Part shown: positions 21,381 to 30,446 of the stretch, one piece after another
How the letters are laid out: every line of letters starts with the position of its first letter
Numbering within the stretch: position 1 is the first letter of the stretch
Source: Planctomycetota bacterium
GTDB taxonomy: Bacteria > Planctomycetota > Phycisphaerae > UBA1845 > UTPLA1
Direction: 5' to 3'
NCBI GenBank assembly: GCA_016712275.1
Contig: JADJRI010000006.1
Location: 62,001 to 126,000 of the forward strand
DNA length: 64,000 nucleotides
Notes under the pieces: model-generated
Databases searched by the model: none
Seen by the model: only the letters and a program-made list of their open reading frames with translations
What the model was told of the DNA's origin: nothing
Translations under genes and position numbers: made by a program

Positions 21381-23225
21381 TCAAGACTTTGTGAATTTCC
21401 ATTCGGCGACGGGGCTACAGCGGCCGCCGGGAAGGTAGGTTCGCGCCTTGACGGTGGCGCTCGCATTGAGTTCAAAGGGCTTGTCATATCTCGCGGATCG
21501 TTGTGTCGGGTCGCTACCATCGGTCGTATATCGAATTTCGCCGCCGCGAAACGGATCTTCGAATGCAATATTAGCTTTTTCCGCAAATGGCGCGACCGGG
21601 ACGGCCAGTTTCGGCGACGGTATAAAGTATGTCACGCCCATGGCATCAAACCGGCCGTAATGGGCTTCCATTCGCCGCTGAAAGTCGTTCCAGTCGCGCG
21701 CATCCCTGGGCGACCAACCGATTTCGGCAATAGCGCACAAGCGGGGAAACACCTGCCAGTCGACGCGCTCGGGCGGGGCGCGCTCGGACCAGATGTTGCC
21801 TTCAATGCCGCGAATGTGCCGCATCTGCGCGGGCGTCAGAGACTCGGGCATGGGGTCGAACGAATACACGGTTTCGAGCGGCAGGTATCCGCTCAGTATC
21901 GGCAGATCGGGCGGTTCGCACTGGGCATAGTCGAGGTAGCAGTGGCTGGTGGGCGAGGCGATGACATCGTGGCCGGAGGTCGCGGCGGCGATGGCACCAT
22001 TCATGCCGCGCCAGCTTTGCACGGTGGCATTCGGGGCAAGGCCGCCCTCCAGAATTTCGTCCCAGCCGATCAGGCGCCGGCCTTTTCCGTTCAGGAATTT
22101 CTCGATGCGATGAATGAAATAGCTTTGTAATTCTTGCTCATTCTTCATATTCCTCGCCTTCATGCGGGCCTGGCACTTCGGGCATTTTTCCCAGCGCGAC
22201 TTGGGGCACTCGTCGCCGCCGATATGGATGTAGGTCGATGGAAAAAGCTCGATTACTTCCGAGAGCACGTCTTCTAGAAAGTCAAACACCTTGTCATTGC
22301 CGGCGCAATAGACGTCGTCGATCACGCCCCACTCGGTCCAGACTTCGAGCGGCGTACCCTTGCACGATAGTTCCGGATAGGCCGCGAGCGCCGCGAGGGC
22401 GTGGCCGGGCATCTCGATTTCAGGGATGACGGTAATGTGGCGGCTTTTTGCATGGGTCACGATGTCGCGGATCTGATCTTGCGTGTAATACCCGCCGTAG
22501 CGGCCCATTGCATCGCGCGGCTGTTCGCTGTCGCGCTGAGCGGTTCGCCACGCTCCGATTTCCGTGAGTTTCGGGTACTTCTTGATTTCGATTCGCCAAC
22601 CCTGATCTTCGGTCAGGTGCCAGTGCAGTACATTCATTTTGTGATAGGCGAGCAGGTCGATGTATCGCTTGACGAAATCGACCGGCATAAAATGTCGGCC
22701 GCAATCAAGCAACATTCCGCGGTGTGCAAAGCGCGGCTTGTCGCGAATCACGACTTTCAGCAGATTGATTTCCGCGAATCGACCCCCGCGCGATTCGCCC
22801 ACTTGCTCCATCAATTGGCGAAGGGATTGCGCACCCCAAAAGAGGCCGGTGCCGGTTCGCGCCTTGATGGTGATCTCGTCTCCAATGTCGAGAAGGTATT
22901 CTTCTTCGGCGAAGCCGCGAAGGGCGGGGTCGACCGACAACACAATGCGGTCTTCAGCCTGTTCCGAATCGAGTTGCTTGCCGACAGAAGCCGCCACGCC
23001 CAACGGCTTTAACCACGCGGCAAGCTGGACTGCAATGTTTGTGGATTCAGGGTCGTCTTTTGTAATGCGAATCGCCACATCACCGCTGATGGGCATCACA
23101 CCGTGGCGCGAATCCAGCTGCGCAGGTCGGGGAATGATGGCGGGAGATTTCTCGACGGGATTTTGCGGTACCGCCTGTGCGAATATGGCGGCAAAACTAA
23201 TAAGTGCGGCGTGGCATGCAAACAC
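21381..23225 (-). CDS. Exported beta-N-acetylhexosaminidase (GH20)
   Basis: A 614-residue GH20 enzyme that releases terminal N-acetylglucosamine or N-acetylgalactosamine. The signal peptide is at residues 1-18. A GH20b-like N-terminal domain comes first, then the TIM barrel with RGMLLDCGRHF, VLHWHLTEDQGWRIE, PEIEMPGHALAALAAYPEL and the catalytic Asp338-Glu339 pair in HIGGDECPK. WDEILEGGLAP lies in the substrate pocket. A C-terminal chitobiase-type beta domain (EIRYTTDGSDPTQRS) ends the protein. It is divergent from the sodium/solute symporter, which could import the product. Confidence 0.92.
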   Translation of the reverse strand: MFACHAALISFAAIFAQAVPQNPVEKSPAIIPRPAQLDSRHGVMPISGDVAIRITKDDPESTNIAVQLAAWLKPLGVAASVGKQLDSEQAEDRIVLSVDPALRGFAEEEYLLDIGDEITIKARTGTGLFWGAQSLRQLMEQVGESRGGRFAEINLLKVVIRDKPRFAHRGMLLDCGRHFMPVDFVKRYIDLLAYHKMNVLHWHLTEDQGWRIEIKKYPKLTEIGAWRTAQRDSEQPRDAMGRYGGYYTQDQIRDIVTHAKSRHITVIPEIEMPGHALAALAAYPELSCKGTPLEVWTEWGVIDDVYCAGNDKVFDFLEDVLSEVIELFPSTYIHIGGDECPKSRWEKCPKCQARMKARNMKNEQELQSYFIHRIEKFLNGKGRRLIGWDEILEGGLAPNATVQSWRGMNGAIAAATSGHDVIASPTSHCYLDYAQCEPPDLPILSGYLPLETVYSFDPMPESLTPAQMRHIRGIEGNIWSERAPPERVDWQVFPRLCAIAEIGWSPRDARDWNDFQRRMEAHYGRFDAMGVTYFIPSPKLAVPVAPFAEKANIAFEDPFRGGEIRYTTDGSDPTQRSARYDKPFELNASATVKARTYLPGGRCSPVAEWKFTKS

Positions 23226-23432
23226 GTTTCAAGCTCCTCTGGTCGGACTGAATCGGCAGTCAGGATTTGAGCGAACGCACAGTGTAACGGCCCCTAATAA
23301 TCTGGTCATCGACTTGGCGCGGCATTGCGAACGGGTACCATCCTGCGATTCCGTCGGGCATTTGCCACTTGGCCGTGCCCGAATCCGCGCACAATCGTGC
23401 CACTTTCGAAAACTCAAACGGTTGCCTGCACC

Positions 23433-25259
23433 ATGCATCTGCAACTCATCGACTGGGTCATCGTCGTCGCATCGCTCCTGATCTGCTTCGCCCCCGCGCT
23501 TTTTTTCGGGAAGCGCGCGGGAAAAAGCACCTCGGAGTTTTTCGCCTCCGGCCGATCGGTGCCGTGGTGGCTCGCCGGGCTCTCGATGGTGGCAACCACC
23601 TTTAGCAGCGACACGCCGAATCTTGTCACCGATATCGTTCGTCGTCAGGGCGTCGCCGGCAACTGGTGCTGGTGGGCCTTTGTATTGACCGGCGTTGCCA
23701 CGGTGTTCTTCTTCGCGCGGCTCTGGCGGCGCTCGGGCGTGATGACCGATCTCGAGTTTTATGAGATTCGCTATTCCGGCAAAGCGGCCGGTGTGGTGCG
23801 CGGCTTTCGCGCTGTCTATCTCGGGCTGGTTTTCAATTGCGTGATCATGGCCACGGTGAATCTGGCGGCCTGCAAGATCGCCAACATTCTCTTCGGCATG
23901 GAGCGTTGGCAGACGCTTGTTCTCGTCGGCTTGCTGAATGTCGTCTTCGCGGCACACGCCGGCCTGTGGGGGGTGCTGGTGATCGACATGATTCAGTTTT
24001 TTATCATGATGACGGCCGTCATTGCCGCGGCTTTCTTTGCGGTCGAGCATGTCGGCGGTCTCGGCGTTTTGGTTGAAAAACTGTCCGCCCCCCGTGCTTC
24101 GCCGGACGGCAAGTCGATGATCGAATATCTCAACATTTTGCCCGACTTTTCGGGCAACTGGGACATGGCGGTTGCGGTCTTCATCATGCCCATCGCCGTG
24201 CAATGGTGGGCCGTCTGGTATCCCGGCGCGGAGCCGGGCGGCGGCAGCTACATTGCCCAGCGGATGCTGGCGTCGAAATCGGAAAAGGATGCGCTGGGCG
24301 CCGTGCTGTTCTTCAATGTCGCACACTATGTGCTGCGGCCATGGCCCTGGATACTTGTGGCGCTTTGCTCGCTGCTGGTGTACCCAGAGCTGTCGGACAT
24401 TCAGGCGGCGTTTCCGAATCTCGATCCGAACCTGCTCGGCCATGACATTGCCTATCCGGCGATGCTCAAATTCCTGCCGGTTGGCTTCATCGGTCTGATG
24501 GTCGGCGGGCTTATCGCCGCGACCTCTTCCACGATTCTGACGCATCTCAATTGGGGGGCGTCGTATCTCGTACACGATTTTTACCGGCGATTTATCCGAT
24601 CGTCGGCGGACGAGAGGCACTATGTGCAGGTCGGGCGGGTGGCGACAATCGGCCTGTTCATTTGTTCAGCAGGAATGGTGTATTTGCTGGACACGGCCAA
24701 GGACGCGTTTGACTTGATCCTTCAGATCGGCGCGGGGACGGGTTTGCTCTATCTCATGAGATGGTTCTGGTGGCGGGTGAATGCCTGGTGCGAAGTGGCG
24801 GCCATGGTCAGTTCGTTCGGCGTTTCGTTGGCGATCCTGCTTCTGAAGAGAAATGGAACGGAGATCAGCACCCATCATGCATTGCTCGTGACGATTGCAG
24901 TGACGACGGTTTGCTGGGTATTGACCGCGCTGCTGGGACCCTTGACGGACAGAAAAATCTTGACCGCATTTTATGAGAAGATTCGGCCGTTCGGTCCGGG
25001 CTGGGAGTCGATTCGCATTGAAGCGGGCTTTGCCAGGGATGACGAGAGCGCGTCGCGTGAGAACATACCTCTGGCCCTGGTCGGCTGGGTGACGGGTTGC
25101 ATCGTCATCTGGTCATCGCTGTTTTGTGTCGGTTTTTTTCTCTACGGCCGCATGGCGATGGCGACGGGACTGCTGTGCGTTTTCGTATTGAGTGGCGTCG
25201 TCTTGTTGGCGGTCATGAAGCGGTTGTGGGGCGGCAAACGGACAAATTCAGCCGGTTGA
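23433..25259 (+). CDS. Sodium:solute symporter family (SSS) transporter
   Basis: A 608-residue membrane protein with about 13 hydrophobic segments, of the sodium/solute symporter family that includes sodium/sugar carriers. Typical family features are the first helix followed by KSTSEFFASGRSVPWWLAG and MVATTFSSDTPN. The conserved helix GFIGLMVGGLIAATSSTILT holds Ser/Thr residues of the second sodium site. The start chosen is ATG 23433; the longer in-frame extension lacks a hydrophobic start. It is divergent from GH20 and ends 12 bases into the end of cutC. Uptake of sugars released by the neighbouring hydrolases is inference. Confidence 0.85.
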   Translation: MHLQLIDWVIVVASLLICFAPALFFGKRAGKSTSEFFASGRSVPWWLAGLSMVATTFSSDTPNLVTDIVRRQGVAGNWCWWAFVLTGVATVFFFARLWRRSGVMTDLEFYEIRYSGKAAGVVRGFRAVYLGLVFNCVIMATVNLAACKIANILFGMERWQTLVLVGLLNVVFAAHAGLWGVLVIDMIQFFIMMTAVIAAAFFAVEHVGGLGVLVEKLSAPRASPDGKSMIEYLNILPDFSGNWDMAVAVFIMPIAVQWWAVWYPGAEPGGGSYIAQRMLASKSEKDALGAVLFFNVAHYVLRPWPWILVALCSLLVYPELSDIQAAFPNLDPNLLGHDIAYPAMLKFLPVGFIGLMVGGLIAATSSTILTHLNWGASYLVHDFYRRFIRSSADERHYVQVGRVATIGLFICSAGMVYLLDTAKDAFDLILQIGAGTGLLYLMRWFWWRVNAWCEVAAMVSSFGVSLAILLLKRNGTEISTHHALLVTIAVTTVCWVLTALLGPLTDRKILTAFYEKIRPFGPGWESIRIEAGFARDDESASRENIPLALVGWVTGCIVIWSSLFCVGFFLYGRMAMATGLLCVFVLSGVVLLAVMKRLWGGKRTNSAG

Positions 25260-25955
25260 GGCCGACCAATCATCGATGACCCGTCGCAATTCCGCGACCA
25301 TGGCAGGGTCCAATCTCGAATCGCGGCGGCACGAACTGTGAATCGATGTCGCATTCGTGGCATCCAATAATGCCTTTACATTGTGCGCCCGAATGCCGCC
25401 GCCGGGGAGAATCTCGATGCGTCCGTTTGCGTGATCGATGAGCTGGGCAATTCTGCGCGCACACGCCGGATCGGCGGCGCAATCGCCCCCGCCTGATGTC
25501 AGAACGCGGGTGACACCGAGTGTGATCAGATCGTCAAGGGCTGCGAATGGGTCGGTGATTTGATCGAATGCACGATGAAACACGGTGGCCATAGGGCCGG
25601 AAATCGCCATGAATGACTCACATGCCGGAATATTGACTCTGCGATCCCCAGTCAATGCCCCGAATACGACACCCATCATGCCGATAGCGTGTGCTTCGGC
25701 CACGCGCACCGCCATGTCGCGCCTTTCACTCTCTTTGTACACAAAATCTCCGGCCCGAGGCCGGACCATGACGACAAAGGGGAGCGGCGATTCGAATGCA
25801 AACTGCTGAATCGATTCAAACGAGGGCGTTATCCCACCGACATCCAGCGATGCGCACAGTTCCAGACGATCGGCCCCGCCGCGAGCGGCCGCCACGGCCT
25901 CCGCCAGCGTTTCAACCGGCACTTCGAACAGGACTCTGGATTCGATGTTACTCAT
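25248..25955 (-). CDS. cutC: CutC family protein
   Basis: A 235-residue TIM-barrel protein of the CutC family, historically linked to copper homeostasis although the molecular function is not settled. Family motifs are GGADRLELCASLDVGGITPS near the N-terminus, VMVRPRAGDFVY, VFGALTGDRRVN, FHRAFDQ and the C-terminal VLTSGGGDCA and ILPGGGIRAHNVKAL. The ATG overlaps the GH5-like gene end (ATGA at 25952-25955) in the same direction, so the two are translationally linked. CutC is often found near sugar-hydrolase genes in such genomes. Confidence 0.9.
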   Translation of the reverse strand: MSNIESRVLFEVPVETLAEAVAAARGGADRLELCASLDVGGITPSFESIQQFAFESPLPFVVMVRPRAGDFVYKESERRDMAVRVAEAHAIGMMGVVFGALTGDRRVNIPACESFMAISGPMATVFHRAFDQITDPFAALDDLITLGVTRVLTSGGGDCAADPACARRIAQLIDHANGRIEILPGGGIRAHNVKALLDATNATSIHSSCRRDSRLDPAMVAELRRVIDDWSASTG

Positions 25956-28900
25956 GGTGTATTGCGGTCAGCGGATTGATCGTGTGCGCCCTGCATGTCG
26001 ATGATTTTCGATTCCTTGTCGTCAAGCCAGGCCATTCTTGACTCTCCAGCGGGAACCATCACGGGTGATTGACCGGCAACCAATTGCACGATTTGTTCCC
26101 TCGGGGTTTCGTTGATCATGACGACCAGAGTGGCTTTCGCAAACCGCAGCCGACTGACCAAAACACCCGGCGGGGGCGGCCATCGATTGTGTGACGGCGC
26201 ATAGACTTTCGCGCGCTCAAGGCCGGCCGCGTAAAATGACCGAAGCATGCCGGGCGATTCGCTCCATTCCAACGGCAAAGGATGGTGCCAAACCCGCAGA
26301 CCGTCCTTTTCTATCCACGTGCCGACTGGATTGCCGGCGGCCGCATACCACGATTCGGTGATGTTCCGCGAAAACCGGAGCATGGCGCCTTCACCCGACT
26401 TTTCATTCAGGCTGAGCAGGCGTTTTTTCAAACCGAGCCGGTCGGCGGGAAGGCCGGCGTCGTTCGTCTCGAACCACCCGGTGCAAAAAAGAGTCGAACC
26501 ATTCTTCATCGCCGCCGAGATGGTGTTCCATGTCACATCGCTGACACCCCGGCACGCCGGAAGGATGATGGCCCTGGGTTTCCCCAGATCGATGGCCGCC
26601 CGATGATCGGGCACCCATTGCACATGCATGCCCAAGTCGACCTCCAGTGCGTCGACAGCCCGTCGCACTGCTTCGCCCGCATGGTCGCGCGGCGACCATA
26701 TGTCTCCGGTGGGAACAATCATGACGATTTCAGGTTCGACCGCGCCGTCAAATAGCGACGTGTTACGCGCGACGAATGCAGCCGCTTCGCGGAGCACCCG
26801 ATGTTCCGGCCTGTAACTGCCATCGCCCGGACGCAGCCCAATGGCGACTTCGTTGTCCGACGCCATATACGGATTCACATCGTAACACCACTGAATCACA
26901 CCGAACGCGCGAGATGCAAATGCATATCCAATTTTTCGCGAGAGCAATTTGGCCGCCTCGTCCGGGCTTCGAATCGCCTCACCCGAGAGCAACTCGCGCT
27001 GCATGATGCCGGTCTCGGAGATGAGCAGCGGCTTGCCGCGCGCCTTGGCGCCGAGGCCATCCATCAGCAGCGAATCGTTGAGCCACCATGCGTGCATGGA
27101 GGTGAAGTCGACGGCATGGTGGTGAACAAGTGGGCTGGGCCTTTGTGTCAGGCCGCCTTCGTCCTGCCCGACCGTAATGGCCGCGTGCGAACCCGCGTCT
27201 CGAATCGCCCGGGTCATTTCACCTGTCCACTGTGTGAACGATTCCTGTGCGAATTGAACGTAGTCCGCGGCGCGATATGGTCGGCGCTTTTCGAAAACAG
27301 CCCGGTCGTCAAAATCTTCCGTCGTCGGCAGGCTGATGGGGTCGGCGGATGTCAGCCGCCACCGTCGCCGTACAACAGTTTTCCAATCTTCGTCATCATC
27401 ACCATAAGATTTTTCAAGCCAAGCGATGAATGCCTTTTTCTCGAATTCATCGCCATTCGGCCGGCACTGCCAAAGATGCTTCGCTGAACTGAATGAAGGC
27501 TCGTTGATCAAATCCCACATGATCTCTTTGGCATTCTTGAATCGCGATGCCACCGCCGCGACATAAGCCCGTTGCGCCTCGATCGCCCGCGGATCGAAAT
27601 ACGGATTCTCGCCGCCCCAAGTCTCCGGCAGAAAAGCAAAGAACGTGAATATGACGGGAATCCCATGCCGACGGGCCGAAAGATAATACGCCTCCAACCC
27701 CCGTAGCCACGCCTCATCGACCACGCCCGGGTCCAGCGCCGCCTTCCGATAGCCCGACCAAATCCCCGTCCGCACCATGTTCATCTTGCAGGCCGCCAAC
27801 TCCGCAAACGTGTCATCCCAAACGGCCGCATTTGGTTCGAACAGAAATTTCCGGTGCTTTAACCCACTCATCACCGTCGTGCCGACCACCGGCTCCGGCT
27901 TCCCGTTCCGACGAAGCGAATAGCCGTCGACGCTCAGCTCATCGCCCGAAACAAAAAGCTCCTCGTCATAAATCCAAAAACCGGTTTCAACCTCAGGCAG
28001 TCCCTTCCCCGCAGCCCGCACGTGATACAGTCCCGGCACCAAGAATTCCGGCAATTCAATTCTCTCATTCGCATGCCGCCTGCATGACACAAGAATCGGA
28101 TCAGTCCGAAACTCTCCACCGGTCGGCCGACTGACCGCAAGACTCACTTCAAATTCTGTTTGCACGATGGCCGGCCGGGTTGTCCCCTGGTAATCCGTCT
28201 TCGATGTGCCTTCGCTATAACCTGATGGCGGGTACCCCCGCGGCCGATGCATCCGCACCACCACCGACGGCCGCTCGCCCTCATGGAAACACCCAAACGT
28301 TGGATCAACCTGAAACTCAATCGGCTCCTTCGCCGCCTCGTTAACCAGCCGCGCCAAGTCCCCCGGCTCCGGCGGCGTCGAAAGCGACCAGAACACCCAT
28401 CGTCCGCCGGCCCATCGTCCGCGATATCGTTCGATCACCAACCCAGCAGCGGCCGACGGAAATCGCTCGTCGTCGCCAACCTTCCACGCATGCCACAGTG
28501 GGCGCACCTCTCCATCGCGCGCCCCCGGCGAACCATCTTCATCCTTGAAATCCTTCGTATCGCACAGCCGCGGCTCCAGCACAGCAGCCCAGCAAGGCGA
28601 TGCCAGCGGCACAAAGTCCGTTGACTTGCCATTAACAGCGCGCATCCGTCCGTCGCTGACATCGACGCGATAACACTGATTCAATTTCAGCTCGCGCAAG
28701 TAAGCTATCGTGCGAGGCTCCACCTTGCGCCCGCCGAGCTTGCTCCAACGAACAGGTCGCGTGAACGGCTCCCCACCCAAATACAAGAGCGATCCGCCCG
28801 AATCGAGAAACCGCGATATGTCCTCCCACGCCTCCGCCGGAAAGGCCGACCCGTGCCGCCAAACCAGCACCCGACCGGGCTTCAACGCCTCGCGCAGTTC

Positions 28901-29017
28901 CGCCACGCTCCGAACTACGTGAGCCCCATCAATGGTCACCAGCGAAGAGACATCGACCATTGGGAAGCCGGGTTCTGCAAAGAGTATGAACAATGACGCG
29001 AGTTGCTTTGCGAGCAT
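25952..29017 (-). CDS. Exported GH5-like (clan GH-A) glycoside hydrolase, large multidomain
   Basis: From the ATG at 29017 the protein has 1021 residues with a short hydrophobic N-terminus (MLAKQLASLFILFAEPGF). The first 370 residues look like a glutamine-amidotransferase-like domain plus a beta-sandwich. Then comes a TIM barrel of cellulase/mannanase type: MNMVRTGIWSGY, the acid/base Glu506 in WDLINEPSF, and the nucleophile Glu668 in LLISETGIM. A second amidotransferase-like domain (VMIVPTGDIWS... AIILPACRGVSD) follows, as in some beta-galactosidases. The reading frame continues upstream to 29512 but that stretch is Arg-rich and unlike protein. The substrate is not clear. It heads an operon with cutC. 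Confidence 0.75.
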   Translation of the reverse strand: MLAKQLASLFILFAEPGFPMVDVSSLVTIDGAHVVRSVAELREALKPGRVLVWRHGSAFPAEAWEDISRFLDSGGSLLYLGGEPFTRPVRWSKLGGRKVEPRTIAYLRELKLNQCYRVDVSDGRMRAVNGKSTDFVPLASPCWAAVLEPRLCDTKDFKDEDGSPGARDGEVRPLWHAWKVGDDERFPSAAAGLVIERYRGRWAGGRWVFWSLSTPPEPGDLARLVNEAAKEPIEFQVDPTFGCFHEGERPSVVVRMHRPRGYPPSGYSEGTSKTDYQGTTRPAIVQTEFEVSLAVSRPTGGEFRTDPILVSCRRHANERIELPEFLVPGLYHVRAAGKGLPEVETGFWIYDEELFVSGDELSVDGYSLRRNGKPEPVVGTTVMSGLKHRKFLFEPNAAVWDDTFAELAACKMNMVRTGIWSGYRKAALDPGVVDEAWLRGLEAYYLSARRHGIPVIFTFFAFLPETWGGENPYFDPRAIEAQRAYVAAVASRFKNAKEIMWDLINEPSFSSAKHLWQCRPNGDEFEKKAFIAWLEKSYGDDDEDWKTVVRRRWRLTSADPISLPTTEDFDDRAVFEKRRPYRAADYVQFAQESFTQWTGEMTRAIRDAGSHAAITVGQDEGGLTQRPSPLVHHHAVDFTSMHAWWLNDSLLMDGLGAKARGKPLLISETGIMQRELLSGEAIRSPDEAAKLLSRKIGYAFASRAFGVIQWCYDVNPYMASDNEVAIGLRPGDGSYRPEHRVLREAAAFVARNTSLFDGAVEPEIVMIVPTGDIWSPRDHAGEAVRRAVDALEVDLGMHVQWVPDHRAAIDLGKPRAIILPACRGVSDVTWNTISAAMKNGSTLFCTGWFETNDAGLPADRLGLKKRLLSLNEKSGEGAMLRFSRNITESWYAAAGNPVGTWIEKDGLRVWHHPLPLEWSESPGMLRSFYAAGLERAKVYAPSHNRWPPPPGVLVSRLRFAKATLVVMINETPREQIVQLVAGQSPVMVPAGESRMAWLDDKESKIIDMQGAHDQSADRNTP

Positions 29018-29555
29018 AGGCCGCCCCTCTATTGTTGTACCTTTTCGGACGGTGAGCGTAACTGGCCTATTCGGGTAATGCGAGCCTGAGTCGAAAATGG
29101 CGGCATCAAAACGGGGTTTTTGACAAGGGCGGCCCCGAATTGATTTCCCGCGATGCTGATGCACGGGTTTGCATATTCCGCGCCGATCGCAATTGCTGAT
29201 TTCGGTGGTGACCCAGATGGAAACAGTATATACCGCAGGACCAGTCGACTCATTTCTTGCACTTCCCCGTTTTTCATTCGACGGGAATGTGCTGGTTTGT
29301 TTGCAAGCGGTGCGCTTCGGACACCTGTACCTCTTGCGACGATGGCCGATAGGTCTATGGCGAGATGCAAGTGGCGGACGTGGCATTTTTGCCTCTTTGG
29401 GTATAATGACCGGCATGATAAATCGACGATGCCAATATAGAATCCATCCCAGCCCAAACAACCTTGTCTTGCATGCGTTGGTTGAACGGTCGGTCGTGGC
29501 GGCATCGTGCACATGCGGCCGGGATCATTTGCAAATCACTGGTGCATAGACTTTT
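29018..29555. other. Intergenic region, 538 bases
   Basis: Lies between the start of the GH5-like gene and the tRNA-Ser gene. The sequences in both directions give no convincing coding frame. Promoters for both flanking genes should lie here, but I see no strong -35/-10 pair to report. Confidence 0.5.
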
Positions 29556-29641
29556 GGAGAGGTGTCCGAGTGGCTGAAGGAGACGGTTTTGAAAACCGTT
29601 GAGGTCGTAAGGCCTCCGGGGGTTCGAATCCCTCCCTCTCG
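29556..29641 (+). tRNA. tRNA-Ser (anticodon TGA)
   Basis: A class II tRNA of 86 bases. The acceptor 5' strand is GGAGAGG, the D arm is TCCGAGTGGCTGAAGGA, and the anticodon stem ACGGT/ACCGT encloses the loop TTTGAAA with anticodon TGA. A long variable arm (TTGAGGTCGTAAGGCCTCC) marks a serine tRNA, and the T loop is TTCGAAT. The 3' acceptor strand reads CCTCTC-G: only six pairs form before the expected discriminator G, so one C seems to be missing. CCA is not encoded. Confidence 0.95.
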
Positions 29642-29650
29642 TTAGATTTT

Positions 29651-29700
29651 CGAGGCAAGTCGCAAGTTCGCGTACAGCAAGAACTTGCGACGTTGTCTCG
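29651..29700. terminator. Long stem-loop directly after tRNA-Ser
   Basis: The left arm 29651-29669 (contains GTCGCAAGTTC) pairs with the right arm 29681-29700 (contains GAACTTGCGAC). The inner 11 bases are perfect, and the outer CGAGGCAA/TTGTCTCG pairs with one mismatch. It starts 10 bases after the tRNA. It may end tRNA transcription or be an arm site of the integrase whose remnant follows. Confidence 0.5.
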
Positions 29701-29726
29701 ATTGTTGACTGTGAAACTGCCCTCAA

Positions 29727-29996
29727 ACTGCCCTCAAAATCGGAAGCGACATTGCCTGTCGTTTCCGATTTTTTACTATTCAACGCGCCCGCGTCTCGAT
29801 TGATATGAGTTCCGTTTCCTCCGGCAAGTGCGAGCATCGCTTGCTGGCTGTCGTCGTCATGCAAGTGGTAATACAAGTCGAGCATGTCTGATGACGAGTG
29901 GCCAAGCCACGCGAGCGCCTTTCGATGGGCCGCGGCGATCAGGCTCTCAACCTGTGGCGTAGTGAAACATGGCTGCGGCTTTGACTTGGCTTTGGG
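29727..29996 (-). pseudogene. Tyrosine recombinase (integrase) C-terminal remnant
   Basis: The frame reads LAWLGHSSSDMLDLYYHLHD followed by DSQQAMLALA. This is the end of a phage-type integrase with the conserved LGHSS histidine and the nucleophilic tyrosine in the YYHL motif. The first half of the catalytic domain (R...HxxR) and the DNA-binding domains are missing. The frame runs without a stop through the antisense of tRNA-Ser to 29355, which is not a real protein end. It is fused in frame behind the restriction-enzyme fragment. It marks a decayed insertion at tRNA-Ser. Confidence 0.65.
29736..29772. terminator. Rho-independent terminator-like hairpin
   Basis: AAAATCGGAAGCGAC (29736-29750) pairs with GTCGTTTCCGATTTT (29758-29772) with one mismatch, and the run of T continues to 29774. 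Just before it the 12 bases AACTGCCCTCAA occur twice in tandem. Confidence 0.55.
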
Positions 29997-30446
29997 AAGC
30001 GACACCGCTGCAAGACGGTAGTCGCGTAGCACTCGCTGAACGCGCGTGTCGTAGATAGCGAGCTCTTCGAAGTCCGTCAGGAGGCTGCACGCGAGCTTGG
30101 CGCTCCAGGCATAGCGGCGAAGCTGGTACGCGGGTTCGGCGTGATTGCGGATATCGACGGCGGGCTTTTTGGCTTCGAGAAAAAACTTGCGCTGGCCGCC
30201 GACGCGGAAGGAGTAGTCCGGGGCTTTGGTCTGGCCGGCGACTTTGACGCGGTCTTCGTGGACGACTTCGCGGTATTGCTCGGCATAGCCCTGACTGTTG
30301 TCGATGTCCCAGCCGAGCTCGGCGAACATGGGATTGATGTAGTCGATGCGGATTTTTGTTTCGTTGTAGTCGGGGGAGCGGATTTGGTCGGACTGATGGT
30401 TGAACTGGTCCAAGAGGCGGAGGATTTTGTCGGGGCATTGGGGCAT
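29997..30446 (-). pseudogene. Restriction enzyme N-terminal fragment (type I R subunit / type IIG-like)
   Basis: The first 150 residues match the N-terminus of Eco57I-like or HsdR-like restriction enzymes: YNETKIRIDYINPMFAELGW, GYAEQYREVVHEDRVKV and the nuclease motif KAPDYSF...FFLEAKKP (PD-(D/E)xK). LRRYAWSAKLACSLLTDFEE follows. Intact relatives are roughly 900-1300 residues, with methylase or helicase domains that are absent here. The sequence breaks off after VQRVLRDYRLAAVS and joins an integrase tail in frame. Probably non-functional; it could conceivably be a small nuclease-only protein. Confidence 0.65.

Noticed and set aside
23229..24620. 463-codon minus-strand frame opposite the symporter
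   Set aside because: The symporter on the plus strand has clear membrane helices and family motifs; this frame is Arg/His/Asp-rich and motif-free.
29018..29512. N-terminal extension of the GH5-like protein
   Set aside because: The extension is Arg-rich, lacks a signal peptide, and hides the hydrophobic start at 29017, which fits an exported enzyme.
29355..29726. C-terminal continuation of the integrase remnant through the tRNA
   Set aside because: It is the antisense reading of tRNA-Ser and flanking DNA; such 'RGRDSNPR' tails are a known artefact of tRNA-adjacent frames.
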